6,688 bases of DNA, taken from the NCBI GenBank assembly GCA_045592865.1, contig JAZNVP010000098.1, forward strand, positions 1 to 6,688, written 5' to 3'. Below are positions 6,072 to 6,688 of this stretch, in pieces. The position numbers were made by a program, and so were the translations under genes. Under the pieces are notes generated by a model that did not search any database, was not told the origin of the DNA, and saw only the letters and a list, made by a program, of their open reading frames with translations. Position 1 is the stretch's first letter. Every line of letters begins with the position of its first letter. The DNA is from RGIG9114 sp045592865 (GTDB lineage Bacteria > Bacillota > Clostridia > Oscillospirales > JAGBHD01).

Positions 6072-6127
6072 GACGGTAAGTTTCCCTCGTCGGCCCCTAA
6101 AAACCGACGGCTATTATTTTTTCCGTC
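6072..6127 (-). promoter_or_regulatory. Candidate structured 5' leader of the CofE-like gene
   Basis: From the predicted start site (about 6127) the transcript begins GACGG (6127-6123). This can pair either with CCGTC at 6110-6106 or with CCGTC at 6076-6072. In the second case CGTCGG (6109-6104) is free to pair with CCGACG (6093-6088), forming an inner hairpin with loop TTTTTAGGGG. The two folds are mutually exclusive, like a switch. The ribosome binding site lies downstream at 6048-6042, outside these stems. No known riboswitch class is recognised. The pairing is visible but function is unproven. Confidence 0.45.
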
Positions 6128-6131
6128 AAAT

Positions 6132-6160
6132 ATTATACAGCAAGCATATGCATTTTTCAA
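6132..6160 (-). promoter_or_regulatory. Sigma-A promoter of the CofE-like gene
   Basis: On the minus strand, TTGAAA (6160-6155), a 17-bp spacer, and TATAAT (6137-6132). The start is expected at 6127-6126, giving a leader of about 94 nt before ATG 6032. Confidence 0.88.
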
Positions 6161-6171
6161 TAACACAACCG

Positions 6172-6207
6172 TATTTTTTTATATTTTTTCAAACTTTTTT
6201 TCGTTTT
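6172..6207 (-). promoter_or_regulatory. Phased A-tracts upstream of the CofE-like promoter (UP-element-like)
   Basis: On the minus strand, runs of seven, six, seven and four A are centred near 6177, 6187, 6198 and 6206, which is about 50, 60, 71 and 79 bases upstream of the predicted start. The first three are near one helical turn apart, which suggests bent DNA or an alpha-CTD contact site. The rest of the AT-rich divergent region up to 6266 shows no gene. Confidence 0.4.
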
Positions 6208-6266
6208 ATGCCCTAAAATACCCAAAATTAATGAAAAATCATTTATCAAATTTTTGTAAAAAAGAC

Positions 6267-6295
6267 TTGCATTAACCTAATAGGTATGATATAAT
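6267..6295 (+). promoter_or_regulatory. Sigma-A promoter of the tRNA cluster
   Basis: TTGCAT (6267-6272), a 17-bp spacer, and a perfect TATAAT (6290-6295). The predicted start near 6302 leaves about 17 nt of leader before the first mature tRNA base. Confidence 0.85.
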
Positions 6296-6318
6296 AATCT
6301 TCGCTTTGGAAAAAGTAT

Positions 6319-6395
6319 GCGCCCGTAGCTCAGCCGGATAGAGCAACTGCCTTCTAAGCAGTAGGCCAGGAGTTCGAATCTCTTCGGGCGCGCCA
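6319..6395 (+). tRNA. tRNA-Arg (anticodon UCU)
   Basis: A complete 77-nt cloverleaf with encoded CCA. The acceptor stem is GCGCCCG/CGGGCGC with discriminator G, the D-stem GCTC/GAGC, and the anticodon stem ACTGC/GCAGT around loop CTTCTAA (anticodon TCT). The T-arm is AGGAG-TTCGAAT-CTCTT with one G-U pair. It reads AGA and, by wobble, AGG codons. It is first in a three-tRNA cluster and is separated from tRNA-His by three bases. Confidence 0.97.
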
Positions 6396-6398
6396 TAT

Positions 6399-6475
6399 GG
6401 TGAGTGTAGTTCAGTTGGTAGAGCGTCAGTTTGTGGCACTGAAAGTCGTGGGTTCGAGTCCCATCACTCACCCCA
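6399..6475 (+). tRNA. tRNA-His (anticodon GUG)
   Basis: A complete cloverleaf with encoded CCA. The acceptor stem is GTGAGTG/CACTCAC, the anticodon stem TCAGT/ACTGA around loop TTGTGGC (anticodon GTG), and the T-arm GTGGG-TTCGAGT-CCCAT. The extra G at 6399 faces C73 (6472), giving the G-1:C73 pair that is the histidine identity element in bacteria. The gene is therefore drawn from 6399. Confidence 0.97.
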
Positions 6476-6479
6476 CCAA

Positions 6480-6513
6480 TAAGGCAGGGCTTTGTCCCTG
6501 CCTTAATTTTTTT
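6480..6513 (+). terminator. Terminator-like hairpin between tRNA-His and tRNA-Gln
   Basis: A 10-bp stem, TAAGGCAGGG (6480-6489) and CCCTGCCTTA (6496-6505), with a six-base loop, followed by A and seven T (6507-6513). It has all the features of an intrinsic terminator, yet tRNA-Gln begins only four bases later with no good promoter of its own. It may reduce rather than abolish downstream transcription. Confidence 0.82.
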
Positions 6514-6517
6514 ATAC

Positions 6518-6593
6518 TGGGCTGTAGCCAAGCGGCAAGGCAAGGGACTTTGACTCCCTCATTCCGATAGTTCGAATCTATCCAGCCCAACCA
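6518..6593 (+). tRNA. tRNA-Gln (anticodon UUG)
   Basis: A complete 76-nt cloverleaf with encoded CCA. The acceptor stem is TGGGCTG/CAGCCCA, with the weak first pair U-A usual for glutamine tRNA and discriminator A. The D-stem is GCC/GGC, the anticodon stem AGGGA/TCCCT around loop CTTTGAC (anticodon TTG), and the T-arm GATAG-TTCGAAT-CTATC. It lies just after a terminator-like hairpin, so its transcription probably depends on read-through from the upstream tRNA promoter. Confidence 0.97.
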
Positions 6594-6594
6594 G

Positions 6595-6626
6595 AAAAAC
6601 CGACTTGTTTTAACAAGTCGGTTTTT
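6595..6626 (+). terminator. Terminator of the tRNA cluster
   Basis: AAAAACCGACTTGTT (6595-6609) and its exact reverse complement (6612-6626), which ends in GGTTTTT, leave only TT between them, so the innermost pairs must open. It starts one base after the CCA of tRNA-Gln. The A-run and T-run make it potentially bidirectional. Confidence 0.88.
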
Positions 6627-6629
6627 CAA

Positions 6630-6688
6630 TGAAATCCACCCATACGCGTGGGTGAAATCGTCTCAGACGATGAAATCCGCCTCGACGG
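6630..6688. repeat. TGAAATC repeats separated by different small palindromes (continues past right edge)
   Basis: TGAAATC occurs at 6630-6636, 6653-6659 and 6671-6677. The first two copies are separated by the hairpin CACCCA (6637-6642) / TGGGTG (6649-6654). The second and third are separated by ATCGTC (6657-6662) / GACGAT (6666-6671) with loop TCA. After the third copy CCGCC-TCGAC-GG starts what looks like another hairpin cut off by the edge. The palindrome sequences differ while the joining heptamer stays constant. No coding frame or known element is recognised. Confidence 0.7.

Noticed and set aside
6277..6543. Minus-strand 88-codon reading frame across the tRNAs
   Set aside because: It is antisense to tRNA-Arg and tRNA-His; its peptide (with GTRTHDF and RPKRFELLA-like stretches) is the well-known spurious product of translating tRNA genes backwards.
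6630..6688. CRISPR-like array
   Set aside because: The constant unit is only seven bases, the spacers are 11-16 bases and self-palindromic, and no cas genes are visible.

Overview
The window reads as a chromosomal piece from a low-to-moderate-GC Firmicute, most likely an uncultured Clostridia-type bacterium. The reasons are strong AGGAGG-type ribosome binding sites, consensus sigma-A promoters (TTGACA/TTGAAA, a 17-bp spacer, then TATAAT), an L-box lysine riboswitch, intrinsic terminators with U-tracts, and CCA-encoding tRNA genes. Genus cannot be fixed from the sequence alone.

Left part, minus strand (1-2675): a lysine/meso-diaminopimelate operon, dapA-dapB-ddh, driven by one sigma-A promoter. 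A lysine riboswitch and a transcription terminator sit between the promoter and dapA. The three enzymes convert aspartate semialdehyde and pyruvate to meso-diaminopimelate in three steps by the dehydrogenase shortcut: DapA makes the heterocycle, DapB reduces it, and Ddh aminates it reductively. The ddh gene runs off the left edge. Lysine should switch off transcription of the whole operon. The DapA allosteric positions differ from those of the lysine-inhibited E. coli enzyme, so the RNA may be the main lysine sensor.

Middle (2681-4831): a monocistronic minus-strand TIM-barrel sugar-phosphate isomerase/epimerase-like gene with its own promoter and a strong terminator. It is divergent from a plus-strand gene for an unrecognised single-pass membrane-anchored protein. 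The roughly 150-bp divergent region carries two back-to-back consensus promoters and a perfect 9-9-9 inverted repeat over the plus-strand promoter. A bidirectional terminator separates the membrane-protein gene from the next, convergent gene.

Right part (4833-6688): a minus-strand CofE-like gene (F420-0:gamma-glutamyl ligase family) with a consensus promoter preceded by A-tracts and a short 5' leader that can form alternative stems. Divergent from it, a plus-strand tRNA cluster encodes Arg(UCU), His(GUG) and Gln(UUG). A terminator-like hairpin sits unexpectedly between tRNA-His and tRNA-Gln, and a second terminator ends the cluster. The right edge enters an array of TGAAATC repeats separated by different small palindromes.

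No mobile element, CRISPR array or clear defence system is visible. The parts least explained by known biology are the TGAAATC palindrome array, the CofE-like gene and its leader, and the orphan membrane protein with its candidate operator.
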